Origin: Neocallimastix lanati (nom. inval.)
Lineage: Eukaryota > Neocallimastigomycota > Neocallimastigomycetes > Neocallimastigales > Neocallimastigaceae
Assembly (NCBI GenBank): GCA_016946835.1
Contig: JACVTC010000071.1
Coordinates: 126,001 to 186,000, forward strand
DNA: 60,000 nucleotides
Reading direction: 5' to 3'
Made by a program: the position numbers and the translations under genes
Shown here: positions 35,825 to 49,100 of the stretch, one piece after another
Position numbering within the stretch: the stretch's first letter is position 1
How the letters are laid out: every line of letters starts with the position of its first letter
Notes under the pieces: model-generated
What the model was told of the DNA's origin: nothing
Database searches by the model: none
Seen by the model: only the letters and a program-made list of their open reading frames with translations

Positions 35825-38619
35825 TTAATAATTTGATGGTTTACTTTCTACACATTTAAAAATCATTTCAGGATCCATCCAGTCTTCTCTAGAAACATAT
35901 TTTTTCTGTTTTTTAATTTTTCTTTCTTTTAATCCTCTTAAAATTGGTCTTCCGATACTATTTAGTTGTCTTATTGAATCAAGAATTATATCTGTTTTAA
36001 AAAAAAAAAATATTAAGTTATCTCAAATAATGCTAATGAAAACTTTAAAAAAAAAAATAAATATAAGAAAATATTATAATTACGATCTAATAATAAACGA
36101 CTAGTTCTTATTTTATCTACATAATTATTTGATTTATGTGTAAGCCATGGTAAAAAGTAATTTTCTATTTCAGTTTCTCTTGGATCATAAAAGAATCCAT
36201 TGTCATTAAGTGTTTCAAATACAGAAGGTATTAAATTAGATAAGTAAGCATTTGTAAACGATCTAGCAGCAATCTTTTCAGCAACTTCCTTCTTTTCCTC
36301 CATTAATTTTAATTTTTCAGCAATTCTACGATTCTAATATTTTTATATATTATTATATTTAATAATATAAATAAAATAATTAATATTAATAATAATTAAA
36401 TTTTATACTTCTTCATATTCATATTTATTAATATACCTTTTCATCAGTTCTTCTTCTTTCTGCATCCTCTAATCTTTGAACTTCGGCTAATTCAGCATTT
36501 CTTTTTTCTTCAAATTCAACCTTGCATTAATTATTATTGATTTAAAAATATTATATTAATTTTTTTTTAATATTTATAATATTTTTAAACATTCTTATGT
36601 AAATATAAATTTGATTTAAGAGTATTTTATGTATTTATTACTTGATGTTTTCTTAACATTTCTAATTCTTCTTCTTCCATTACTTCAATTAATGCTTGTT
36701 CAAGTGTTTTTCCAACAAGAACTTCAAGAATAGGTTCAACCTTGATTATTTAATTTATTAAAATTATTTAATTTACATTATATTATTATTTGATGAATTT
36801 TTTATTTGTTTTTTAATAATAAAATTTAATAAATTTTATATTAAAAATAATAAAATAATTACTTCAAAGTTAAAGTCAAATAATTCGCCATCGTAAATCT
36901 GTGTTGCTGCATCTATGCCAGATTTTTGAGGTATGTATAAGGGAGATGGTGCTCTATCTAAGAATAGATCTGTTTGAGTAGCAGCAATTGCTTCTGGAAC
37001 TTTATCATAAAGTTCTTCTAAATATAAATCAGTTTGAACCTCAACATGACGACGTCCTTCAACTGGTTCAGGAGTTTTAATTCTTCTTTTTTCAGCTGCT
37101 CTTTTACGAGCTTTAGCTCTTCTTTTCATTTCTTCCTGTTTATGTCGTTCCAATGGATCAGGTTCAGAATGCTTTAATATTTATTTAATTATTAATCAAA
37201 ACTTAGTTTTTATGTGTATATTTATAGTATTATATTGATTAATTTTTAAAATATAAATCATATAATTTATAGTAATTACCAATGGTAAATTTTTGGCAGC
37301 GTATGTATTTCCACGAACAACTCTTGGATCATACATAATATTACATGCTCTTTATAAGATAGTAAACATAGATATACATTAGTAATAAAAAATTAATATT
37401 GTATACAAATATTCATATTTTTAAGATTAAACTTTATTTGAAATAACAATTTTAATTATTCTTTCTTTTTAAATAAAACTATAAATTGATTATTATAATA
37501 AATAAAATTTACTAATAAAATTAGAAATAATATTTTAATTATTGTAATATTATTAATTTATTTAAGAATTAATAAAAATTAAAATTTAATTATTTTTTTG
37601 AATTACATTCTTTGCTTTTCTTGATTAAATTCATTCTTTTGAATGGATATCATTTTTTCTAATTCATAGGGGTCTCTGTATTTTCTTCTTTGAGATGGCG
37701 CTTGAATAGCTTTTGGTTCACTTGAAAATTTATAATTTTCAACACCTACAGGTTTTGTAATTGATTGCTTATTTTTAAATGATGAATAGTATTCATTTGA
37801 CATATTATTGTCTTGTTGTTCATATGCTTCTGTAGCTGTATTTTGCTCTTTTGGATCATTAGTAATTTCAGTTATTGGTGATTCTTCTGTTGTTGGTACT
37901 TGTTCTGCCACATCGGTATGAATTTCTGAAAAGTTATCATCAACATTATTTATTGGTGGTGCAACAGTAACTTCTTCAATTAATGATTCCTTATTTTCTT
38001 CAGTTCCTTTATTATCATCACCATTTTCATGAACTTCCGTAGTTTCAGTTTCAACTGTAATTTCATTTGTTGTTGGCTCTTCTTGTGGGTTTATATTAGT
38101 AGTTTCTGCTTCATGAATACTATGAGTACTTCCTTGAGTTTGAATTAATTCTTTATCTTCTTCTTCACTTTTATTATTGATTGTTTCTGATGTATCTTCT
38201 TTTACTACATCATCATCATTTGTTTTTTCTTTATTTGAGGAATTTTCCGTTTCTTCAGGTACTGTTTTTGTAATTGTTTCATTTATAACATTTTCTGGTG
38301 ATTTTGTTGGTTCTTCATTATCTTCATTTTTCATATTCGTTTCTACTTCATTAATTCCATCTGTTATTTCTTTTGCTTCTTCATTGACTTCATTTGTCAT
38401 ATCTGTTATTTCTTCATTAACTTCATTTATTATTTCTGTTGTTTCTTCATTAGCTTCATTTACAGCATCTGCTGTTTCTTCGTTAATTTCGTCTTTTACT
38501 TCTTCTACTACTTCTTCTATTATTTCAGAAGGTTGTACTTGTTGAAATTCATTCATATCTGGCACATTTTCTATCACTGTAGTTGTAACTTCACTTTCTT
38601 TTGTATTATCCGATTCCAT
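35825..38619 (-). CDS. RSPH3: Radial spoke protein 3 (RSPH3), axonemal A-kinase anchor
   Basis: Seven exons: 38619-37607, 37349-37280, 37171-36863, 36740-36642, 36520-36437, 36333-36084 and 35991-35825, in consistent phase. The product is 663 aa (human 560). Residues 1-~290 form an acidic E/T/N-rich extension. The family core starts at YRDPYELEKM, then NIMYDPRVVRGNTYA (about 340-355), the key RSP3 signature. A basic EEMKRRAKARKRAAEKRR helix follows, then three TQT-like sites (VQTDLYLE, ATQTDLFLD, AATQIYD) and the amphipathic helix GKTLEQALIEVMEEEEL. In Chlamydomonas RSP3 such a helix binds RII-like domains. The C-terminal block (ARSFTNAYLSNLIPSVFETL, REDWMDPEMIF) is the conserved spoke scaffold. 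RSP3 dimers form the core of the radial spoke in 9+2 flagella. Confidence 0.93.
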
Positions 38620-40736
38620 ATTATTTAATTTTTATATAAGATATTTATATAAAGATATCTATTAGTTTTATTAAATAATTTTTTTTATTATTATAAGCTT
38701 TTATAATTTATTATTATTTTTGTTTTAAAAAAAATTTTATTTAAACTTTTTTTTTTCAATGATGACTTGATTTTATTTAAATAAAATTAATATGTTATTA
38801 AAAATTTTTTTATTATATAAAAATTTAAAAAACTTATTATTAAATAAAAATTAATAAATAAATAAATAAATGGAAAATAAAGTTTTTTTTTTAAAAAAAA
38901 TTTTTTTAAAATTTAAATTAATATACAGCTTATATAATTAGGATTTTGAAGAATATTAATAATATTAATTATTTAATAATTACTACATTAATAATACAAT
39001 TGAAAATTAATAATAGTGATATATATATATAATTGTTATTATAATAATACTAATTTTGTTATGAAATAAAAACAAATATATATATATATATATAATAATT
39101 ATAGGAAATATAAACAAATAAATATTTATATAAAGCTACTATATGAGCTAATAAAAGAAACAAAAATATTAATAAATAATATATAATAATCAAAATGTTA
39201 TAATAATAATTATAATAATTATAAAATTATAATAATATAATAATAATAACAGATAAAAATCGATAATGATAGTTAAAGTGGAATGTTATAAAAAAAAATT
39301 AAAAAAAAAATAATTAATTAATTAATTATATATAAGAAAAAAATAATATCATCATATTTATTCTAAGAAAAATTATATAAAAATTTGTTATTTTTAAATT
39401 TTTTCTATTTTATTTTGTTTTATTATTTTAAAGTTATATATATAAATTTATTATTATTAAAAAAAAATATATAAAATTCTTTTTTTTTTTTCTTACATAT
39501 TTTTTTTTTTTTTTTTTGATTATTCTGTTTATTATTTGTTTTATTTTTTATTTTTTTTTTATTTTTTTTTTTTTATTTTTTTTTTTATTTTTATTTTTAT
39601 TTTTTTTTTGGTATCATATTTTATTTAATCAAATATTGTATTTCATTTTTTAATATTTATATATTTACTATTTATTTATTTATTATCGTTTTTTTAAATT
39701 ACATGGAAAATTTGAAAAAGAAAAATTAAAATAACAAAATCATTGTTTTTAATTTATTTTTTATATTATTGTTAATATGATTAATGAAGCTAATTTATTT
39801 TCACAATAATTAATATATGAATATGTATTATAATATAAAAGTAACCTTTAAATATAATATTAATATTAATATTATAAAAAAATATATCAATTTCGATATA
39901 TTTTTATTTTAATTTGATAAATACTTATTTATATTTGTTAATTAATAATTTATATATAAATAAAATTTTTGTATGTATTACGGTAATATTTTAATTGATA
40001 TAGTATTATCAATTTACTGACCTGATGTTATTCCGGGAAAACTATACGTAATAATGAATTTGGTAAAATTGCATAAACTAATATTTTTAAAATTTAATTT
40101 AAAATTAATGTATATATTATTAATAAACAGTTAATAATTATTTAATTATAAAATTATTAAAAAAATTTAATATTTACAGCTGATAGAATCCATACATTTA
40201 ATCCGTAACCATAAAGACAGTATAAATCAATTAGTCTTAGAGAGAAATTGTGAAATATTTACATAAGAACCAAATATTTAAAGGAATAATATCAATATAA
40301 GTGTATACAGTAACTGATACAGTTGATAATAAAGTAAAGTCATAATTATATGTTCCATCACCTTTCTATCCTTTAAATATGTCACTAAGGAATTGAGGTA
40401 ATAAATTTACATAGTTATACAGTATTAAATTATAAAATTTTTTAGATTTAAAATTATATTTATAAAAATAATATTTACTTACTTATCACAACCAAGATTA
40501 TAATTATTTTAATTTGTAGTCATTTTTCCAATGTTTTCCAATAGAAATCTCGATTATTTTTTTTTTAACAATAAAAAAAAAATATTTGTTTCTATTATAA
40601 TTATATTTATTTTCCTAATTGAAAATATATAAACTTTGAAATTAAAGATCATTTATAGCCTTTTTTTTAGGTGTATTCAATAATAATTATAATTAAAGAT
40701 ATTTATAAAAAATTATTATTTTAGCTTTACATTTCT

Positions 40737-40771
<35 letters not shown>

Positions 40772-41199
40772 CATTTATTTATTTTATTTTTATTTATTAT
40801 AACTTTATAATATTTTGATAACGTTTATAATTTATTGATATTCAATATTAAATACTTGGTTTATATCCAAATCAAGAATTGTTAAATAGTTTGGATCTAT
40901 ACTTAATTTATTTATAAAATATTATTATTTAGAATTTAAAATCTCACTATCTTTATTTATTTTATTTTATATTATCAAAAAATATTAATTATTTATATTA
41001 TATTTAATTAAATTCATTTAATAAATACTATTGTTTGTTTTTTCAAAAGAATAATTCATATATTCCATTCTTTATCTATTCTTAATGATTAATAAAAAAA
41101 TATATATTAAAAATAAGTTTTTATGACACAGAATATAAAATTTATTGTATTTTATAAAACTAAAATAAGTGAATTAGTTAATGAAAATGTAATAGAAAA
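38620..41199. other. 2.6-kb AT desert upstream of RSPH3
   Basis: Holds the RSPH3 promoter side and very long T-rich tracts (39478-39610; T30 at 40742-40771), TA arrays near 39072-39094 and no protein-like frame. A small block at 40015-40050 and 40190-40270 is a little less A/T rich but encodes nothing recognisable. Confidence 0.5.
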
Positions 41200-43070
41200 A
41201 GAGGCAGAAATGAAAAATGTGAGTTTTGTATTCTATTTATAGATTTTCTAGGTCATCGTATATCTCCCGATGGTATATATATTGACCCTAAGAAAGTTTT
41301 GTCTATCATGGAATAGCCTACTCCAACTAACGTAAGGGAAGTTCAATCATTTTTAGGACTTGCCAACTACTATCGTCGTTTCATTTCTGACTTCGCCAAG
41401 ATTGCCCATCCTCTCAATGCTTTATTAAAGAAGAATGTTAAATTTGACTGGTCTAATGAAACTAAAAATGCATTTCAGTCTATCAAATCAAAATTTTTTT
41501 TCTGCTTCGATTTTAGCCTATCCTTATCGCAATATTCCTTTATGGCTGAAACCGACAGTAGCAACATTGCCATTGGTGCTATACTCTCTCAAAAATCTCC
41601 CAATGATAATAAAATTCATCCAATAGCCTTCTACTCTAGTCTCTTATCCCCGCTGAAAGAAATTATCCCATCTAAGACAAAGAACTCTTAGTTATAATTT
41701 CCTCCAAAGAGCAATGGCAACGTTAACTTAAAAGTACTTCCACTCCGTTTACAATTTACTCCGAATAACGAAATTTACTCTACCAGTAGAAGCCAGAGAA
41801 AATAACACAAAGACTTGATGGCTGGTCACTATTCCTTACTAAATTTAATTTCAAAGTTACTTACCCATCTTGATCTCTTAATGGAAAGCTCGATACTTTA
41901 TCAAGACGCCCAGACTACACTACTTCCGATCCAAATTCTGATGATATTCCCTTTCTCTGTTATCTGCCCAGAAAACTTTTCCGCTTTTCCAATCTCTGCT
42001 GAAACATTTTTTGAAAAAATCTTTTCCGAATAAACCTATCCATTTTATCATTCCATTTGCGATTACTTAAAAAACAAGAAATTACCTGTCCTTCATTCAA
42101 AAATTAAGAAATTCTCAATTAGTAACAGCTATTTACTTTTCCAAAATAAAATTTGTGTTCCTTCAAACGGCCGATCTTTATCCTTGAAATTTTGTCATGG
42201 CTCTCCATCCGACAGCAATTTAGGTTATAAAAAGACTATTAATCTCTTAAATCATGACTCTTGGTGGCCTTTTCTTAACTCTTGTATTCAAGACTACATC
42301 CGATCTTGCGAAACTTGTTGTCGTTCAAAGGTACCTCGACATAAACCTTATGAATTTTTACAACCTTTGGAAACCCCTTCTCAACCTTGGTCTTCCGTCT
42401 CTATGGAAAAATTATCTCTATTTAGCTGTATTCAGTTACAACAATGCTATCCAGAAATCTTCTAATTATTCTCCTTTCTTTGCAAATTACGGTTAAAACC
42501 CTAGACATTCTCCTGAAATTCCAAGTAGCATAAATGTTCCTAGAGATGAAAAGTTTGTGAAGAACTTAACAGATATATCTAAAGAATTAAAGAAGAACTT
42601 ATAATCTGTATGCAAAAAGCAAGAAGAATATGTAAATAGACAAAAGTAAACCTCCAGAATTTCAAATAAACGATAAAGTTTGGCTAAATAGTTCTTTAGT
42701 ACTCAGAAATAAAAACATGAAACTTAAAGCGGGAAAACTTGGTCCATTCAAAATCATCCATAAAGTATCATCAGTTACCTATAAATTAGATCTTCAGAAG
42801 AAATTAAGAATTCATCCCATTATTCATGTCTCAGAAATTGAACCCTACTATGAAGATACTTTTAGAAGAAATCAACCATCACCACCAGTAATAGTCAACA
42901 ATGAAGAAGAATATGAAGTTGAGAAGATATTGGGTAAAAGAACTTACTATGGAAAAATCCAATATTTAATCAAATGGAAAGGATACGAAATTTCAGAATC
43001 TTCATGGGAATCTGAATCCAATTTAAATTTCCCCGAACTTCTTAAATATTTCAATTCAAGGAATAAATAA
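41200..43070 (+). mobile_element. Decayed chromovirus (Ty3/gypsy with chromodomain), RT palm missing and integrase core deleted
   Basis: Plus-strand reading gives the end of RT (FLGHRISPDGIYIDPKK, 41245-41300), the connection region (VQSFLGLANYYRRFISDF, 41343-41395), the start of RNase H with its Asp (AETDSSNIAIGAILSQ, about 41540-41590), the integrase zinc finger (CHGSP...SCETCCRSK, 42190-42330), the post-core AVFSYNNAIQKSSNYSP (about 42422-42472) and a chromodomain (42900-43060). The RT fingers and YxDD palm are absent from the 5' side. The whole DDE core between SQPWSSVSM and WKNYLYLAVF is missing, joined at ATGG (42403-42406). Many stops and frameshifts remain. It cannot be mobile on its own. 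Confidence 0.85.
42648..43070 (+). pseudogene. Chromovirus integrase C-terminus with chromodomain (open segment)
   Basis: The frame is open from about 42648 (PPEFQINDKVWLNSS) to the stop at 43070; an internal Met lies at 42717. It carries the GPF/Y module (KLGPFKIIHKVSSVTYKLDL), LRIHPIIHVSEIEPYY, then a C-terminal chromodomain of about 50 residues (YEVEKILGKRTYYGKIQYLI, KWKGYEISESSWESESNL). The aromatic cage-type positions are present. In chromoviruses this domain steers insertion toward histone-marked chromatin. It is part of the dead element, though this segment alone is undamaged. Confidence 0.85.
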
Positions 43071-43100
43071 CAAAAAATATTTTATTTTATTTAAACTCTT

Positions 43101-43211
43101 ATTAATATCAAAATATTATTAATATCAACCTTTATTTTTTCATCACTTTATTAATATCAATTAAAATATTATTAATATCAAAATTAAATTTAAATATTTT
43201 ATTAATATCAA
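43101..43211. repeat. Dispersed repeats of ATTAATATCAA after the chromodomain
   Basis: Five copies of ATTAATATCAA begin at 43101, 43118, 43150, 43171 and 43201, spaced irregularly. They lie immediately 3' of the chromovirus coding end, where the 3' LTR would be expected, and may be an LTR-internal repeat. Confidence 0.7.
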
Positions 43212-43418
43212 ATTATTTTATTATTTAATTAAAGTATTTTTAAGTATATATTATATTTTTTAATATATAAAAAAATATTTATTTAAATATTTATTTGATA
43301 TTAATTTTTATTAATAAATTAGTATTAATTATTCAATTTTTTTTTTTAATTATCAAATGTTTCTAAGAAAATATTTTTATTTTTTATATACTAAAAAATA
43401 AATATTTATATAATTATT

Positions 43419-43500
43419 TATTATTTATATTTAATTATTTTATTATTTATATTTAATTATTTTATTATTTATATTTAATTATTTTTTATTTATATTTAAT
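43419..43500. repeat. 22-bp tandem repeat, 3.7 copies
   Basis: Unit TATTATTTATATTTAATTATTT starts at 43419, 43441 and 43463, each exact, and is followed by a partial copy. It is a small minisatellite in intergenic AT DNA. Confidence 0.8.
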
Positions 43501-43687
43501 TATTAATTATTTATTATAGATAAATTAATATTTATTATAAATAAATTAATATTTATTCAATTTTTTTTGTTAAAAAATTTAATGTCTTAAAAATTTTTTC
43601 TTAATTACTTTTTAATAATCAATACAGTTTTATTTATTTCAAAGACTAATTATAATTTATTTATTTATGGTGTTAAATTACAATAAA

Positions 43688-44098
43688 AACGTCAAATTGT
43701 CAAATTCAACTTTCTGAAATGCACCATATCCTATATATGATTGTATGTACATCTCATGAATATTTCATGTACATTTCATGTACATTTCATACCATATATA
43801 CAGTATTTTAACTTTTTTATACATATATACCATTAGATCCAAAATACCTTCATTTATAGGTAGTTTTGAGGAGCATAATATGGGTAACAGAGACCCTACA
43901 TTCTCAAGTACTCCAAATATGCGAACGTGGTCTGTTGTATCCTGATGCTGATCAGGAATAACTTGAGAAGTGAGTGGTAATATATGAGAGTATTTATAAT
44001 TATTACCTAAATTCATCAAATTTAGGTAATAATTGTAATGTGTCAAATTTGACAAGATGATGTTACAAGTACAATACATTGGGCATAGAGTTGATACG
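43688..44098. mobile_element. Possible non-autonomous element with strong palindromes
   Basis: A block of about 410 bp with higher G+C than its flanks. It contains a 16-bp perfect inverted repeat around a 5-nt loop (43998-44013 with 44019-44034, arm AATTATTACCTAAATT), a 14-bp palindrome TGTCAAATTTGACA at 44041-44054, and a related TTGTCAAATT near the left end (43696-43705). The outer ends share AAAACGT in opposite orientation. A minus-strand ORF of 104 codons is present, but its product looks like random translation. A MITE-like element is the best guess. Confidence 0.35.
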
Positions 44099-45473
44099 TT
44101 TTTTTATATAAATTTTATATCAAATTAAATGTTTATTTAATTTTTCCAATCCAAAAGAACCGAAGTGAAAACTGTAAATAATTAAGTGTGAGATATTTAG
44201 AAAATCTTAAAAATTAAATAAATACTTCATATGAATTTATTGTTGACTTTTTTACATAAAATGTTATTCTCTCAATAAACCTTTCATATCTTTTCATAGA
44301 ATTTACCCTTTCATATCTATTTTAAAAATAATAAGTTTTAATTCCAAAAAAAATGTTTTGTGAATATTAATAAAATTTTATAATTTAATTAAATAAAAAA
44401 AAAAGTGATAATAAAAGTAATTTTGTTATATATTAGTATATTAATTTTTTTTTTTTTACTTATAAACATATTTATATATATTAAATTTTAAATATTACTA
44501 AAGATCATTTTTGTTTTGAGTTTTTAATCTTTTAATTTTACAAATAAATTTATTCTTGTTAAATTATATAATAATCAAGATTATATAGACATGCTTTATA
44601 AATTTTATTGTAAATAAATTACATGTTATAATAAATGTTTGAATAATGGATTCTTCTTAAATAAATAAAAATATAATAAATAATATATATAAAATATATA
44701 TCTAATTGAGCTAGTTTTAACAAAATAAATTATTCATAATAAGAAACTCTTAATAATTATTAAAATAAATTTTATTTTAAATTATTTATATTATATTGAT
44801 AATAAAAGAAGTTTTTGTTTTATTTTTATTTTTATTTCATATTTCATTTTTCTTATTCATTAGCATTTCATACAAATATACATTATTCTTAATATCAAAA
44901 GACAGAAAAAAATTATTTATAAAATAAAAATAAAATATCATTTATAATTACATAGTAAATATGAATATATATATCAAGTTTTATTAATGATATTAACTTT
45001 TTTTAAAAAATTTTTTTTGTTGTTTTTATATTTTTAATACAATTTTTTATTTATAGTAATAAAAATATAATATCATGAATTTTATAATTACATTGTATAA
45101 ATATATATATAAAGTTTTATTTATGATATTATCTTTTTTAAATTTTTTCTTAATTTTTTTTTATTTTTTTTTATTTCTATTATTGACGTATATTTTTACT
45201 GATTGTTTATTTTTGTTATTTTTTTAAATAAATTTTTTAATTCTTGCTATTTTTATATATAATTAATATATAAAAAGAATTCTTATTTTAAAAAAAAATT
45301 TTTTTTTAAAATAATAGTTGTTTCTTCTAATAATATAAAATATATTTGTATTTTATAAAGATTTTTAAAACTATTTATAACTTTATATTTATATTAAATA
45401 AATTTTATGTTATTTCATTTTTCCTTAAAAAAATAATATATATTTCTTGGAAAAATAAAAAATAAAAATTAAA

Positions 45474-45542
<69 letters not shown>

Positions 45543-45669
45543 AACTTAAATAAGTTATAAATATTTTATCTAAAAAAGTACATTAAAAATTAAAATTAAA
45601 TTAAATAATAAAATATACTATTATTTATAATATATATATAAATTTTAATGAATAAATAGTTTATAAGAT

Positions 45670-45719
<50 letters not shown>

Positions 45720-46102
45720 TATAATTAAGTAATTTTTTTAGAGATTTTGTATTATATTAAATTTGAATTTATAGTAACCATTCTTTTATATATTTTTAGA
45801 TAATTTTCAATTTTTATTTAATTTATTATTTATTATATTTGTTTTTTTACGTTTTTAATATATATATATATTTATTATATTTAAATTTTGAAGAATATCC
45901 AAATTTTTCAATATTATTTTTTTTTATTTCTTCAGCAGTTTTAATGGCAATTATTATTATATTTGTTAATTTATTATTTTTAATATTGGTTTATAATTTA
46001 AATTTTGAATAAACTCCTTTTTGTCTTGTAACATTGTTATTTCTACTATTGTTTAATAAATTATATTAAAATATTGTAATTGTTGTTAAATAAATATCAT
46101 TA
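44099..46102. other. AT-rich spacer with long A and T tracts
   Basis: Lies downstream of the ADCY10-like gene. No protein-like frame is visible. It contains an AAT array (45478-45499) running into an A run to 45540, and a T run at 45672-45717, listed separately. Other smaller homopolymers occur throughout. Confidence 0.5.
45498..45717. repeat. A43 ... T46 inverted homopolymer pair
   Basis: A run of 43 A (45498-45540) and a run of 46 T (45672-45717) on the same strand flank 131 bp of AT-rich DNA. In single-stranded form the arms could pair into a hairpin of over 40 bp. It lies about 400 bp beyond the stop codon of the ADCY10-like gene. Confidence 0.85.
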
Positions 46103-49100
46103 TTATTGAATAGTAACTCTTGCCGCATTTGGTTTTGAACGAATTCTTGATGCTGGTGCATTTGGTTCCAACCCATTTCTACCTGGCATACCTGAATGAA
46201 TATTTTCAGTACGAATAGAACTCTTAATATCCATAGATTGTAACACTTGACTTTGTATAGATTGATTAGCTGGTCTACCATTACGGGATTTCTTTGGTTT
46301 ATTCTCTTTTCTTTTAAGTAATCTTTGATATACTCGATTACGTAATTCTTGATCGATATATAATGGCTTCTTGTAATCTTCTGGTTTTATTTTATCATAT
46401 GAAAATAAATCATATTGGTATATAGTTTTAGTAACGGTTTCAATACTCTTAATCATATTTTCACGCTCTGTGTCATCTGGGGTATATTGAGCAATTTTGG
46501 TATAAAGGAAAGCGTTATAAAATGGAGTTCTTAATTTCGGAGAAGAACTTTCATCTATTAAACCTGAACGCCATTCAGTTAAGGCATTACCTACATTACC
46601 ATTGATAAGTTGATAAAGACCTCGACATAAAGCTAGCATTGGTAATGCAATAATATATGAATTAAAGAATCTTTCCAAATCATGTGTAAGGGTAAATAAG
46701 ATACCTAAACATATAATACAATGTTCATTTTCTGATTCAAAAATACCTTGATCATATGCTAAATATAATATGTTAATAAAATGTGGTAAACTAACTAAAG
46801 TACCCCAACTCGCGTGACTTAATCTATCAAGAAGACGTACTACACGAGCAAGTGAATTCCATGTATCTTCTAAAATTTCAATGTTAAATCTAAAGTAAAC
46901 TTCACAAATTAATCCATAGAAAATAAGTTGTACACTGAAGTTACCTGTATTTGGACTTTGTCCTAAAGAACAAATTTTCTTAATTAAAGATAAAATGACG
47001 TTCATTTCTTCTTCTTCATTTGAAGATGTGTAATTAAATAATATAAGAGAAAGAGCTAAACATTGAGTTTTCCATAACTTTCTCTTATTAAACATTTCTA
47101 CTGCAGTTTTCATACTTCTTTCGATGTAGCCACCATGAAATTCTGTAAAGGATTTTAAAACCCATGCTTTATCACCAAGATACATTTCACCTAGATCACC
47201 TGACATCTTGATAAGTGTTTCCCAATGATAAAATGCACGTTGCCAGTCACCGAGAGCGAAGTAAGCTTGAGCTAAGCAATCATATGCGTACAAGTGATAT
47301 GATGTTATTGGGTTGTAATGTTCAGCTAAAATTTCCTCAGCTTTTTGTAAAGCTTTCATACTGACTTGAGTTTCGCTAACATTATTAATATTAGTAACAA
47401 TATCTAATCCATACATAGATAAAATTTGAGCATAGTTCGGATCAGGCTCTAAATATGAAGACCATTTAATAGCCATTTTTATAGCCATTCTAAATTGAGT
47501 AAGTTTATGTAATGTATTATATGTTTCACAAAGAACAAGTAAATATTTTCTATTAATTTCAGCATGGTGTTTAGTTTTCTCGGATTTAGTTTCAGTGGTA
47601 CTAAAGTTTCTTTTACATATTAAATAATGATTAAAATTTATTTTCTTCTCAGCCCACCATGTTTGAAGTTTCTTTTCTGGTAAGCGAATATTAATTAATA
47701 ATAATGCAACTACAATATGATTCTCGGCTTCATGATACTTTAATAAGGAAAGATAAGCCTCGGCAATTTGACAGTGCCATTCACTAATTCTCCAATTACT
47801 TATTGTAAATGGGAAAGTATATTGATCTGTCTCATACATTCTTAGAAGCATTCTATAATACTTTAAAGTTTCAGTCATAGACTTTATCTTATAGAAGTAC
47901 TGGCAAACCATTTCAAGATACTTCTTAGTATTAACTTTATCATTAGTATGAGAATAATGTTCATAAATAGTTGATAACAGTTCTTGATTTTTTTGAGTAT
48001 CTTCTTCATATAAACTTTCGTAATATTTTGCGTAGAACATATGAATTTCTTCTCTAACTTGATTTGTCATCATTTTATAAATAGCTTGTTGAACCATATC
48101 ACTCACAAAAGAATATATAGATTCCTGATAATTTTCTTTTTCATCAACTACAAGCTTAATGAAATTATATTTATCATATTCAGCAAAAAGTGTTTCCATA
48201 TTTGGGGGCTCACTATCGTCATTAAGGTTTAAGTAAGGGAATTTTTCTTCACTGTAATAGTCTTGAGTAACAATATACCTTTTTACATCAGAAAGCTTGA
48301 ATTGTGCTAAAACAGTAGCTACTCTTAAGAAGTTTTGAAAATTAGTATCTAATTTATCAAATTCATTAACTACAACTGTTTCAATACCACCGAAAGGAAT
48401 AACATTTTCAAGTTCTTGTGGATCTTCGGAATCTTGATGATACCTTAATGAACCGTCCGTTGCTAGGTAAAAACTTGGTAGTTCCAAAAGCCATGATATC
48501 ATTCTTTTAATATATGTTGGTGCGCCTTGAGTTCTTTCATAAATAATTTCTAAAATAGACTGAGAAACACCAGTGCATTTTTGTGCAAATTTAGCTGTAC
48601 ATGCATCTTTGATCATTTCACAAGCGGCGTCTTCAGAAATACCATTAAGAGTAATAATGATTGCTTTTGGCATTTTTAATATTCCTTGGAAAATTTCTAA
48701 AGATTTTTCATTAGAAGGATAGCTTGACTCAGGATACGTTACAAGAGTAATTAAAATTTTTGCATTACATTTTAGAATGCATTCTGTTAATCTCCAAGAA
48801 AAGAAATCCATAAATTGAATTTGATCAATACATAAAAGGAGGGGGATTTTATATGATAATTTAACTAAAATTCTTATTATCAGACTATTTAATTCATTTG
48901 CTTGTATTTGGGGGTCAGTCTTTTCATCTTTATATTTTTCAAGTTCTGAATATATCATTGAAAATAAAGTAATATATTCTCGGCTTTCACCCATAAAGTT
49001 CAATAAAATATTTAAATCATTTTCTATAGAAGATTTATCATCATTTAATAGATCCATTGAAGTCCTTTTCTTTTTATCTTCTTCTGTTCCATTCTTTTTA

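Noticed and set aside
38177-38545. Plus-strand Ser/Val-rich open frame
   Set aside because: Antisense shadow of the acidic GAA/ACT-rich exon 1 of RSPH3.
43765-44079. Minus-strand 104-codon ORF
   Set aside because: Product shows no protein-like pattern and the region is better explained as a palindrome-bearing insert.
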